Of a stretch of 64,000 nucleotides of DNA, positions 26,848 through 35,545 are shown piece by piece. The notes under the pieces are model-generated. The model worked only from the letters and a program-made list of their open reading frames with translations, did not search any database and had not been told where the DNA came from. Each line of letters opens with the position of its first letter. The stretch's first letter is position 1. The position numbers were made by a program, and so were the translations under genes. This DNA comes from Cytobacillus suaedae. GTDB lineage: Bacteria; Bacillota; Bacilli; Bacillales; Bacillaceae_L. The stretch is taken from positions 4,179,001 to 4,243,000 of the forward strand of contig CP063163.1 in NCBI GenBank assembly GCA_014960805.1. The letters run 5' to 3'.

Positions 26848-29020
26848 ACACATTTTCCCTTGTTATCTTTTTTACAGGTATACCTTGTTCATGAAGTCTC
26901 TGAATGACTTTTTCAGCCTCGATATCGGACGTATTTGAGAATAGCAAATAGGTATATCCATGTTCATCCATACCAATATAGTCGGTTTCACGTAATGACC
27001 TCTCCAGCTGAAGGATATTCCTCTTAAAGTCAGGTGTCCAAGGAAGTTCCAAGACCGTGTATTCAATCCCTAAATCTTCTTTCATTTTCTTTTTATAATT
27101 CAAAATCGACGAAAAGTGGCCAGGTTCCAAAATGACTGTACCTCTAATATACCGTTCACCATTTGTCGCACGAACATATTCATAAGCTCTTGCTAATGAA
27201 ACTGAAATCAGATCTACTACAACTTTAAGCTGATTTTTGTAATTCAAGGTAAGTTGATTAAACTCTACATCGTATAAACAAATTAGAGCAATGACCTTTT
27301 CATCTTTTACGATAGGAGCCATAATCATAGGAACATCTGAGCACAATTCTTTATTTATAAAAATTTGATGAGTAGTACAAACCTGTTTGAGTTCTGGTGA
27401 TTCATCTGACCTGATAGACCTAGGAATTAATTGGTTCAAGTTTTTTGAATTTGAGATTAACCTTAAAAACGGTCCATTTTGACCCGGAATATAGATAGCA
27501 ACACTATTGGTTTTTAATATTTTTTCTAATACTGTAATAGCTTCAGCATAAATTTGCTCCTTCTCTAAGCTATCCAGCCTTTTGACAACCGAGTATATCT
27601 TTCCGATGCTATCCTCGCTATTTATTATTTGAGTTTGGAGTTCATCTTTCATTTTTCTAGTCTCATGATAGATTTCCGAGAGAAATGAGTACTTCCCCTG
27701 AAGGGCAACTAATTCCCTTCGTGTAGCCTGTTCCTTTGCTTTTTTTCGGTCCACAACATATCCGGAAACAATCCCAAGAAATATATAAATAGAAAAATTC
27801 AATAATGTTTCCTCATCAATTAACAGAGAAATAATCTCTCGTCCATTTAGTAATTGATTGTGGGTATATAAGATAATTGTTAATCCACTTGCTAGAATTG
27901 ATTGATTTTTACCGAGCCATATACCAATAAAGAGTATATATAATATTTTAAAATCAATTGTTTCAAACGCATGCTGCGCGGCCAATTCAATGAGAACAGT
28001 TAATATGAATAAAAAAACATTCTCTATAAAAGGTAGATATACTTTTAGTATTCTAAGTAGTTGGATTAGATAACCATCTTTAATGGTTGACTCATTTGGT
28101 TTATTTGTTTCATTTTCTACAAACCAGTTGTACGTTTTTGCTAACCCTTCCCTTAGTGTGTACTTTAGCTTCCAGTCCAATTGTTGAAGAACGTTACTAT
28201 TATCAAGCCTGGAGTGCTTAATATCACCTGGCCGAGAATCCTTATATTCAATATCTGTTACTTTTGTTATTTCACCAAGTGCTTCAATCATTTCATTAAC
28301 ACTTGTTTGCTCATTACTTGATAAGTTGTATATACCAGATAGATCATTGACAACTGACTGATAAATTCCTTCAGCAATATCCTCAACATAGATGAAATCT
28401 CTTGTTTGTGTACCATCACCGTATACATGAAGAGGCTTATTATCTAGTAATCTTGTAATAAAACTAGAGACCACTCCACCCTCTCCTGATACACCTTGTC
28501 TAGGACCATAAACATTTGAGAAACGAAAACAAAGCGTATTCAGGTGGTACATGTCCATCCATTTTTTACAATAGCTTTCACCGATCCATTTATTTAACCC
28601 ATAAGGAGAAATTGGATCACATGCTGATTGTTCATCTAAAGGGATAGTTTCATTTAAACCATAGACTGCTGCAGATGAAGCAAAAATGAACTTTTGAACA
28701 TGATACTTTGCTGAAAGATTTAACATATTGGTTAAACCGTATACATTGGTTTTTGTGTCCCATACGGGGTTTTCTAGTGATGTTTTAACATCTACTTGGG
28801 CAGCTAAATGAATCACAACATCAAATTTATTTATTCTAAAGATCTCTTCACAGCCATCATTGTCAACATCCAAAATGGCATACTTATGCCTAAAGGCTAC
28901 ATTCTGCTTATTTCCTGTCGATAAGTTATCCAGGATAAAAACCTTATGTCCCTCCCGATAAAACTTTTCGGCTACAAAAGATCCAATAAATCCATATCCG
29001 CCAGTAACCAGCACATTCAA
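26840..29020 (-). CDS. pelD: Fusion of UDP-sugar 4-epimerase-like SDR and PelD c-di-GMP receptor
   Basis: 726 aa from TTG 29020 (AAGAGGTG at 6 nt); GTG 29029 overlaps that site. Numbered from TTG: residues about 1-305 are an extended SDR epimerase with GGYGFIG (7-13), FASSAAVYG and the catalytic pair Y140-x3-K144 in SPYGLNK, plus NVYGPRQG and DFIYVEDIA. About 325-430 holds four membrane segments. A short coiled coil, a GAF domain (about 475-605) and a degenerate GGDEF domain (about 610-720) follow. GGDEF catalytic residues are absent, but an RxxD inhibitory-site motif, R677-E-T-D680, is present as in PelD proteins that bind c-di-GMP. The epimerase could make UDP-GalNAc for PelF. First gene of the pel operon. 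Upstream sequence to 29292 shows no riboswitch that I can recognise. Confidence 0.9.
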   Translation of the reverse strand: MNVLVTGGYGFIGSFVAEKFYREGHKVFILDNLSTGNKQNVAFRHKYAILDVDNDGCEEIFRINKFDVVIHLAAQVDVKTSLENPVWDTKTNVYGLTNMLNLSAKYHVQKFIFASSAAVYGLNETIPLDEQSACDPISPYGLNKWIGESYCKKWMDMYHLNTLCFRFSNVYGPRQGVSGEGGVVSSFITRLLDNKPLHVYGDGTQTRDFIYVEDIAEGIYQSVVNDLSGIYNLSSNEQTSVNEMIEALGEITKVTDIEYKDSRPGDIKHSRLDNSNVLQQLDWKLKYTLREGLAKTYNWFVENETNKPNESTIKDGYLIQLLRILKVYLPFIENVFLFILTVLIELAAQHAFETIDFKILYILFIGIWLGKNQSILASGLTIILYTHNQLLNGREIISLLIDEETLLNFSIYIFLGIVSGYVVDRKKAKEQATRRELVALQGKYSFLSEIYHETRKMKDELQTQIINSEDSIGKIYSVVKRLDSLEKEQIYAEAITVLEKILKTNSVAIYIPGQNGPFLRLISNSKNLNQLIPRSIRSDESPELKQVCTTHQIFINKELCSDVPMIMAPIVKDEKVIALICLYDVEFNQLTLNYKNQLKVVVDLISVSLARAYEYVRATNGERYIRGTVILEPGHFSSILNYKKKMKEDLGIEYTVLELPWTPDFKRNILQLERSLRETDYIGMDEHGYTYLLFSNTSDIEAEKVIQRLHEQGIPVKKITRENVYE

Positions 29021-29292
29021 TCTAAACACCTCTTATAGCTAATGCCCCAAGTATAATGATAACTACAATAATAATTTTCCAAAATGAACAATTCCTTACA
29101 CCATCTATATGAGTAAGACATGCCATTATTCATAAAACTTCTAAAACCCGACGTGAAAATTAGGTATAAAGTACCAATTTTACACCTTAAAAATAGCCCA
29201 TCATTCCCGATGCAGCCAATTGTTCAAATAGAACCATTTTTATAAAAATTATACCACCATTCGACAGATAGCGACACATAATTATGACAAAA

Positions 29293-29344
29293 GGGGCCTG
29301 ACCCCCGGCGCGTTAAAGCGTTACTGCGCCGGGGGTCAGGCCCC
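29293..29344. repeat. REP-like palindrome, full copy
   Basis: GGGGCCTGACCCCC, core GCGTTAAAGCGTTACTGC, GGGGGTCAGGCCCC. A short duplication of ATTAGGCCCCAT follows, touching the end of the CE4 gene. Confidence 0.9.
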
Positions 29345-29359
29345 ATATTAGGCCCCATA

Positions 29360-30847
29360 TTAGTCTTTCACTTTAAACTGGTAAGGCTCTATTTCTTCTG
29401 TTAATGATGCCAGGGTATATCCGAGATCTTCTAAAGCTGTTAATAGACTTGGCAAGTGGTCGATTGTTGTTTTTCGATCATGTATAAGGATAATCGGTAT
29501 TTCTCCTCTACTATCTTTCTCTCTCACTTGTTTAAGAGTGTATTCCACATAGTCTGGACCACTTAACTTCCAATCTAAGCTATCTACATTCCAATCCCAC
29601 ATGATAAAACCTTCGTTATTGACCGCCTCTCGGTAGCTTTTTTTCATATAAGGGTTACTTCCGTACGGTACCCTCATTAAGTTTGTGTTTATTCCAGTTA
29701 TTTGTTCAATGGTATTTCTCGTTATCATCATTTCATTAAGTGCAGAAGATGGTGAGTGGTAAAACAGTTTTTTATCATGTGTAACACTATGAGCTCCTAA
29801 GGCATGTCCTTCTGCAACCATTCGTTTTACTTCGTACTGATAATCTTTCATACTTCCATCCATCATAAAAAAGGTTGCTTTGGCATTGTACTCCTGTAAA
29901 ATATCCAGTAATTCATTTGTATAGCTCGTCGGTCCATCATCAATTGTGAGGAACGCTACTTTTGTTTTTTTATCTGTAGTAACAGCAGAAAGTGAAGTCC
30001 CAATGATCCAGCCATCTTTTCCATCCCCTAAAATAACCTTATACCAAATCTCATTTTTTGAATTAATAAACAATGTAGTGGCTCTTACTTTTTGGTCATT
30101 TCTCAAATCAGACACAACTTCATAACTAATGTCTGCCCCACGACGAATGGTAGCATCTTGATGGTTAATGTAAAAATCAGTAGAAAGTGAGATTTCGTTT
30201 GTAAGGTCAGATTGATGAACCCAACCACTTTTTTCTCCCTCTTTGACACGATACCAGGTTTCATTTTCAACCTTATAGGTACTTAATAATGTAAGTTTAG
30301 TTCCTTCTAAAATATTGTGTGTGACCCTTTCATTAAAAGACGCTTCTCTTCTAACTTGAGTATCCTTATTTGTGAATACATCTTTATTTAGATAATTCGT
30401 CTCTCCTTCAAACAGTTCCAATTTATCTAAAGGCACCCAGCCTGATATTTTTCCATTATTGATTTTAATCCATATTTCATCATAAATATTTGTATGGCTT
30501 TCCTCGGCCATAAAAATTTGCCCCCGTTCAAGGAACCCAATCTGTCTATAAGTTGGCAAAGCACCTCTTCTAATAGGGATTTTAAGTGATGAACTAGTAA
30601 AGAACTGACCTTTCCATTCATCTCGATCTATTGTACTACTCCAGCCTGCCACCTGTTCAGATGGTGTAGTTCTATCAGAAATTACTGTTTCACCTTTCAT
30701 TTCTATATCTGCTTTAGCCACAACAGTGATTGTGTCCTGTGAACCAAATAGATACTGAATAAAATCATCCATAGTGATTTCAATTTGTTGAGGGTAAGAA
30801 AAGAATAACAATAACATGATTGAAAGCAAGACTAGTTTTTTAATCAT
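29360..30847 (-). CDS. Secreted CE4 polysaccharide deacetylase with three SH3b-like domains
   Basis: 495 aa. An N-terminal signal or anchor (about 2-18) is followed by three SH3-type wall-binding units (about 90-140, 160-215, 230-285), each with a GW(V/I) end. A NodB domain spans about 297-480: TIDDGP with D303/D304, AHSVTHD with H353 and H357 as zinc ligands, RVPYGSNP, and ILIHD. It removes N-acetyl groups from a wall-associated glycan, peptidoglycan or an exopolysaccharide. Its position about 340 bp upstream of the pel operon on the same strand makes Pel a possible substrate, but the SH3 domains also suit peptidoglycan. Confidence 0.87.
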   Translation of the reverse strand: MIKKLVLLSIMLLLFFSYPQQIEITMDDFIQYLFGSQDTITVVAKADIEMKGETVISDRTTPSEQVAGWSSTIDRDEWKGQFFTSSSLKIPIRRGALPTYRQIGFLERGQIFMAEESHTNIYDEIWIKINNGKISGWVPLDKLELFEGETNYLNKDVFTNKDTQVRREASFNERVTHNILEGTKLTLLSTYKVENETWYRVKEGEKSGWVHQSDLTNEISLSTDFYINHQDATIRRGADISYEVVSDLRNDQKVRATTLFINSKNEIWYKVILGDGKDGWIIGTSLSAVTTDKKTKVAFLTIDDGPTSYTNELLDILQEYNAKATFFMMDGSMKDYQYEVKRMVAEGHALGAHSVTHDKKLFYHSPSSALNEMMITRNTIEQITGINTNLMRVPYGSNPYMKKSYREAVNNEGFIMWDWNVDSLDWKLSGPDYVEYTLKQVREKDSRGEIPIILIHDRKTTIDHLPSLLTALEDLGYTLASLTEEIEPYQFKVKD

Positions 30848-30967
30848 AATATCCCCCGTAATAATAGTTTACCGCCCTTTTCTATCACTTCTAGTAATCT
30901 AGCGGCTGTTTCTATCAGTCTATGAACGTGGGATATGAAAAATACTAGTTTTATTTTAAAAAATATA

Positions 30968-30995
30968 AGAGCCTAGCAATATTGCTAGACTCCTT
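30968..30995 (-). terminator. Probable terminator downstream of the amidase gene
   Basis: GAGTCTAGCAATATTGCTAGGCTC-like hairpin (one mismatch) read on the minus strand and followed by TTATATTTTTT. Confidence 0.5.
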
Positions 30996-31028
30996 GAAAA
31001 ACATTAAAATTAAGTTAATGAATTCACT

Positions 31029-31060
31029 TTAACACACTACCGCACCGGGGGTCAGGCCCC
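31029..31060. repeat. REP-like palindrome, right half
   Basis: Partial core then CCGCACCGGGGGTCAGGCCCC, followed by ACTAGACACA. This is the last copy in the window. Confidence 0.75.
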
Positions 31061-31072
31061 ACTAGACACAAT

Positions 31073-31972
31073 TTATATTAATTCTACTCCCAATTGCTTC
31101 AACAACCATTTCGGTACAACAAAGCGCGCTGTCATTAAAGGGTCAACTACTTGGCAGATTTCTGCTTGCCCCGCTGCGCTCATTAGCATGGTTATTTCAC
31201 TTATAGGTAAACCTGTTTTTTCTACAATTCTATCAATCATTTCTTCCGTCGCTTGTTTTACCGCTAGATCAAGCGTTTCCGCAGAGACGATCTGTGTAAA
31301 TACATCTTCATTTTCTAACATTGGATGTTTTAGTGTTACCCCCTTAATTACTTCAAGGGTTACAGTCGCTTTTCCTGGTATCTCAATACCAGAAACACTA
31401 ATTTCTCCATCTCCCATTGCTGCATGGAAGTCACCTAAGCCAAATAGTGCACCTTCTGCGAATACCGGAAAGTAAAGAGTAGCTCCTTCTGTCACCATTT
31501 TATTATCCATATTTCCTCCATGACTTCCTGGTGTACCACAGTTCACTCCTTCTCCTTCTGGAGCGACACCAATTACACCAATCATTGGATTTAAAGGAAT
31601 CTCAAGATTATTAAACAGTGCTTTTCCATCTCGAACTGGAATGATTTTTGCTTCCATCTCTGAGATACGGTGACCCATCACACCTAAATTGGGACCTACA
31701 ACCATAACCCCTTGGTCCGCAATTTCTAGCTTTTCAATTTTCACTTTAAGGACATCACCAGGCATGGCACCCTCCACATAGATCGGGCCAGTTGCAGGAT
31801 TAATTTGATTCCAGTCTATTTCTGTGACAACTGTTTCAGCTGATTCAATCTGATTTTGAAAACAATCATAAGTTTCAATTTCAATTGTACTACCTGATAA
31901 TACTGTTTTTACTGGCTCTAGATTCTTGTTAAACTCATAAATAATCCCTGTTTCGCGTGCTAGTGTCTCCAT
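31073..31972 (-). CDS. Acetamidase/formamidase family protein
   Basis: 299 aa, cytosolic beta-rich enzyme of the FmdA/AmdA family, which hydrolyses formamide, acetamide or related short amides to acid plus ammonia. Seen are NPATGPIYVEGAMPGDVLKV near 55, the Cys/His block NCGTPGSHGGNMD near 150 and GLGDFHAAMGDGE near 185, all family hallmarks. TAGGAGGATC precedes the ATG. The gene stands alone, so the natural substrate is unknown. Confidence 0.87.
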   Translation of the reverse strand: METLARETGIIYEFNKNLEPVKTVLSGSTIEIETYDCFQNQIESAETVVTEIDWNQINPATGPIYVEGAMPGDVLKVKIEKLEIADQGVMVVGPNLGVMGHRISEMEAKIIPVRDGKALFNNLEIPLNPMIGVIGVAPEGEGVNCGTPGSHGGNMDNKMVTEGATLYFPVFAEGALFGLGDFHAAMGDGEISVSGIEIPGKATVTLEVIKGVTLKHPMLENEDVFTQIVSAETLDLAVKQATEEMIDRIVEKTGLPISEITMLMSAAGQAEICQVVDPLMTARFVVPKWLLKQLGVELI

Positions 31973-32185
31973 CCTGATCCTCCTAATAGGTAAGTAGTTA
32001 AGGTGTAACCTGAATAACTTTAAGAATATTCTAACACTTAACCCTTAAATTTGTCAGTGAAAGAGTTGTTCTGATACCTGTCTTTGATGAATAGGCCCCT
32101 CTAATTCCCAGTAGTAAAATGTAATTATTTGTATTATCTTAATCTCTGATAGATTATAAGAACATTAATTGCCAGGGGGAACATC

Positions 32186-33289
32186 ATGAAAAAGATCATT
32201 TCAACTGCACTAGCATTTGGTATTATCGGTAGCACACTGATTGCTCCACTTTCTTCTGTGGATGCAGCCTCGGTTTCTAAAGCTGAAAGTTTAGTTAAAA
32301 CGGCAGAACAACATGCCGGTGCTTTAAAGTGGCAAATTTCAGTAGAATTTACGAAAGAAGTTAAGTACCCTGATATGAAGGTATTTAACTTAACTAAAGA
32401 TGCTTATTTAAAAGCACAACAAGAGATTGCAGCACTTACTGGTACAGAAAAGGCAACATTAGAAAAACGCCTTGAAGATAATGCTGGAATTCACTATAAA
32501 CGTGCAATGGGTTACATTGATGCCATTACATCTGGTAAAAAGATTGTAGACAAGGCCAATAGTTACAAAGATTTATACCTTGCCAACCCTACTAGTGACG
32601 AAACAGAAAAATCATATCATGAACTATCAAGTGAAATTCGTAAACAAGCAATTCTTTTATACAGAGTTTACGGAAAATCAACACGCGACGCGATTCTAGC
32701 AAAATATAAATCTCCAGGTGAAACTGAACTAAATGCTACACAAAACGTAATTACGGCTAAAATGTACAAAGACCAACTAGCCACACTTATTGCCAATAAA
32801 GCAACTCAAGAAGAAATCGAAGCAAAGGTAGTCAAATCACTAGATATTTGGAACATGATTGAAGACGAAGATATCTCTTACTCTTTATTCGAGAAATATC
32901 TTGAAATAATGAATCAAGATGAGTTCTTTGTTTCACAACAAAATGAAATTGCTGCTTACCTTGATCAAGTAGTAGAGATTACAAATAATGAGGATGTTAC
33001 AGGATTTATTGGTACAGTTCACCCTGACTCAGAGCTACAACTCGGTTTAGAAGAATCATTAACGGAAATGTTCGCTCAATATGATATTGAATACCAACCA
33101 GTTGAAACGACACTTTCATACCTTCTTAATGGTGAAGCAACTGTGTATTATGTAGAAAATGCAATTAGCCTAGATGGTTTAACAGAAGACACACAGTTTG
33201 TCTATGAATATATCCTACGAAAAGATGAAAACGGCCAGTGGAAGTTATATGATGTATACATTTTAGATATGGTGTCTTTAGTAGAATAA
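32186..33289 (+). CDS. Secreted SbsC-like helical cell-wall protein (paralog of 58246-59280)
   Basis: 367 aa. Signal peptide (cleavage near VDA-A, residue 27), then an all-helical region (about 30-190) with the block SSEIRKQAILLYRVYG and STRDAILAKYK. It resembles the helical repeats of S-layer protein SbsC that bind secondary wall polymer. The C-terminal half (about 200-367) is unrelated to the paralog apart from general acidity and may be a ligand or NTF2-like domain. CAGGGGGAAC precedes the ATG. Function is unknown; a wall-attached accessory protein is the best guess. Confidence 0.72.
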   Translation: MKKIISTALAFGIIGSTLIAPLSSVDAASVSKAESLVKTAEQHAGALKWQISVEFTKEVKYPDMKVFNLTKDAYLKAQQEIAALTGTEKATLEKRLEDNAGIHYKRAMGYIDAITSGKKIVDKANSYKDLYLANPTSDETEKSYHELSSEIRKQAILLYRVYGKSTRDAILAKYKSPGETELNATQNVITAKMYKDQLATLIANKATQEEIEAKVVKSLDIWNMIEDEDISYSLFEKYLEIMNQDEFFVSQQNEIAAYLDQVVEITNNEDVTGFIGTVHPDSELQLGLEESLTEMFAQYDIEYQPVETTLSYLLNGEATVYYVENAISLDGLTEDTQFVYEYILRKDENGQWKLYDVYILDMVSLVE

Positions 33290-33295
33290 TAGTAA

Positions 33296-33326
33296 AGGGC
33301 AGGTGAATATCACCTGTCTTTTTAAC
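33296..33326 (+). terminator. Rho-independent terminator
   Basis: GCAGGTG-AATAT-CACCTGT stem followed by CTTTTTAAC, just after the SbsC-like gene. Confidence 0.75.
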
Positions 33327-33443
33327 GTTGTAAACCTCACCCCATGATCTATCTATTTATTACTAGATTAATAATTCTACTAAATAGGTCAAAATACCCT
33401 ATCTTTTGAAAAACTAGGTACTATATACTTTATTTAAACACAT

Positions 33444-33536
33444 GAATCGTACGAAAGGGCAAAACCATTGAAAAATGGTGACGCAAAACTATAGGGGCTT
33501 CCGTCACTTGACATGCCAGCCAGTTACCGAATACGT
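33444..33536 (+). promoter_or_regulatory. c-di-GMP-I (GEMM-I) riboswitch aptamer
   Basis: Same order of conserved blocks as the copy at 4139: AAGGGCAAAACC, a GAAA loop, GGTGACGCAAAAC, TATAGGGGCT, CGTCACTTGAC, TGCCAGCCAG, TTACCG, with CGTA/TACG closing P1. A weak hairpin CCG...CGG follows, then TTATG, as in copy 1. The leader continues to the ribosome binding site GGAGG at about 33569-33573. Confidence 0.9.
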
Positions 33537-33581
33537 CCGACCTTCTACGGTTTATGTTAAAGATCCTTGGAGGTTAGGTTT

Positions 33582-33635
33582 ATGTGGTTGATCCTATTTT
33601 TAATTCTAGCAGTTGTTGTTCTTTATAGTATGTAG
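33582..33635 (+). CDS. 17-residue hydrophobic membrane peptide controlled by the c-di-GMP-I riboswitch
   Basis: MWLILFLILAVVVLYSM, a single predicted membrane helix with no charged residue. GGAGG lies 8 nt before the ATG. It is the only open frame with a ribosome binding site between the aptamer and the bidirectional terminator 70 bp downstream, so it is the only visible product of this riboswitch. No family is recognised. It might be a regulatory micropeptide acting on a membrane protein; the leader could instead act as an RNA. Confidence 0.55.
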   Translation: MWLILFLILAVVVLYSM

Positions 33636-33703
33636 TACATAATTAATTTTATATCCTACTGAAACATTTCAGAAGGGATTAACCGATAACCGTGCAATAT
33701 CAA

Positions 33704-33748
33704 AAAGGAGAGTTCACACTTATAAGTGTAAACTCTCCTTTCTTCTAT
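33704..33748. terminator. Bidirectional terminator
   Basis: AAAGGAGAGTTCACACTT / AAGTGTAAACTCTCCTTT, an 18-bp stem with one mismatch and a short ATA-type loop. It serves the riboswitch transcript on the plus strand and the M14 peptidase gene on the minus strand. Confidence 0.88.
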
Positions 33749-33774
33749 TCGGCACCAGCCTTAACTGTATCGGG

Positions 33775-34962
33775 TTATTGTCTTCCTTCAGTTAACGGGA
33801 TGGATTCGTATCGTTCTGGATCAATGTTATACACAGATTCATCTGTCACACCATTAATAATCCCATATATTCCTCTTTCAATCGATTTGACGAGTTGCCC
33901 CATTTTCTTTTGACCAAACGTATGAGTTTGTCCTCTTACCTCAAATAGAACTGTTCCACTACCGTTTAAGGCAAATGAACCTAAAGCTGTTCCTGGTAAA
34001 TTCAACCCTTGAGGATAAAGCGTAACGTTCTTGAAGTCTGAATTTCCATATTCTTGTAACGCATCATATACCGCAACATTCAATTGACGTGAGAAATCAT
34101 AGTCATAGTTTTCAGCATACTGTGCATATCGTTCACTAGTACTTGGATCTGGAACAAACTGTCCAGAAATTGAGAATGTAACTAATTCGTCTGTCCCATC
34201 AACTTCATAGTTTGGTCCTTGGTGATGCATATCTACGAACACATCTACCTTCCCAAACTCATCTAAAAGTGATTTATACACATCACGAACTGTTTGTGCT
34301 TCTGGAGTAATAAACCAACCAGGTTCTGAGGATTTTGCTGGGAAATCTTCTGCTTTTGGCACATAATTCAAATCCGGGTTAAAGTCACGATTGACGTCAA
34401 AGCCAGGTCTTGAAGAATAATCAAAATATGAATTTTTGTATGTATAGTAATTCCATGATGATTGAGCATCTTTTAATTGCGGGAAGGCTTCAACAACATC
34501 CGCCCAGGACATATCATTTCCACGACGATTTAATTCAGCTGCGTCTGGATTCACCTTAGGAAGTGCAACGAGTGTAACTTCTTCTCTAATCTTTTTAGCA
34601 TCAGGAGAGTTTCCGCCTAGGTATTGAAGGATATTTAATATCGCTTCAGTTCCTGTTGGCTCATTTCCATGAATTTCGCTCTGGATTAAAATAACCTTAT
34701 CTCCAGTACCCACAGTTGCCTTATAAATATTTCTGCCTTTGTTTGATTGTCCCACAACATCAACACTCACGGTACCCTGACTATTTTTCACAATCTGTTC
34801 AAGTCTTTTTCCTAATTCCGCATAATTGGTGAATCCAGATATGGATAATACCTGTTGATCCGGTGTACCAGGTGATGTCTGACTCGCTGCAAAGGTTGGT
34901 GTGATAAGGCTAGCAGATAATGCAATTACTCCTAGAGTAGTCATGATTCTTCTCTTTTTCAT
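33775..34962 (-). CDS. Secreted M14-family zinc carboxypeptidase
   Basis: 395 aa. Signal peptide (about 1-25), then an M14 domain: H98-G-N-E101 (EIHGNEP) as zinc motif, DVNRDFNPD near 189-197 for substrate binding, H246/H247 in DMHHQG as third ligand region, and E341 in LFEVRGQ as catalytic Glu. Compact compared with the 909-aa M14 enzyme at 9500. It probably releases C-terminal residues from extracellular peptides or wall peptides. The minus-strand start has GAGGAGTG upstream. Confidence 0.87.
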   Translation of the reverse strand: MKKRRIMTTLGVIALSASLITPTFAASQTSPGTPDQQVLSISGFTNYAELGKRLEQIVKNSQGTVSVDVVGQSNKGRNIYKATVGTGDKVILIQSEIHGNEPTGTEAILNILQYLGGNSPDAKKIREEVTLVALPKVNPDAAELNRRGNDMSWADVVEAFPQLKDAQSSWNYYTYKNSYFDYSSRPGFDVNRDFNPDLNYVPKAEDFPAKSSEPGWFITPEAQTVRDVYKSLLDEFGKVDVFVDMHHQGPNYEVDGTDELVTFSISGQFVPDPSTSERYAQYAENYDYDFSRQLNVAVYDALQEYGNSDFKNVTLYPQGLNLPGTALGSFALNGSGTVLFEVRGQTHTFGQKKMGQLVKSIERGIYGIINGVTDESVYNIDPERYESIPLTEGRQ

Positions 34963-35545
34963 TAAACAACACTCCTCTTCTCAACATGAATGATTTCAGC
35001 CAAATCTATGTTGCTATATCTAAAATAACCTAAGCCCGCCTCCTCATTTTTTGAATAGTTTATACAATTAACAGTATGAAGACTATTCTATTAAAAGTTA
35101 ATAGGCTCAAGTTCTCATTATTTCGCATTCCTAAATAATAATTAATCGCATTGGGAAAATAGTGTCGAAAAAGGAGGAAGTGAAACTTATAGTTAATAGG
35201 TCAAACACTGTGAAATCAAGCATCAATTATTATTTTGCTAATGAAATCATTTTGTCGAAAAAGTAGAAGATTCTAAGAGTAGTAAGAACCCCATTTTGTA
35301 ATTAAGGTCCTAGGTATAAGGAATCGGTTTCCAATTAGTATGAAGCATCTGTTTTCTACCCTAGTTCGTTAGACCATATAAACTGTATATCCCTCATGTA
35401 TATTCGAGTGAAAGGCAGGGAATAATAGTTTATTAACTCTTTAAGAATGTAAAGAATCTTACATTCTAGTTATGAAACGTGTAAACAAGGCATATAGATA
35501 TACACAATATGATTAAAATAGATTTGAAACCTAGGAGGAGTTACC
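34963..35545. other. 583-bp region without a recognisable gene
   Basis: AT-rich divergent intergenic region between the M14 peptidase gene and the small membrane protein gene. It must hold both promoters. I see no repeat, riboswitch or convincing small frame; a 28-codon frame from about 35180 has its start codon too close to its ribosome binding site. Confidence 0.5.

Noticed and set aside
29030-29292. Riboswitch upstream of the pel operon
   Set aside because: I looked for GEMM-I or other conserved blocks in this leader and found none; control through PelD is enough to explain c-di-GMP dependence.
9312-31060. REP palindromes as rho-independent terminators
   Set aside because: None is followed by a U-tract, and several sit next to separate, real terminators.
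35180-35266. 28-codon frame with GGAGG nearby
   Set aside because: The start codon is only 2 nt from the GGAGG, too close for initiation.
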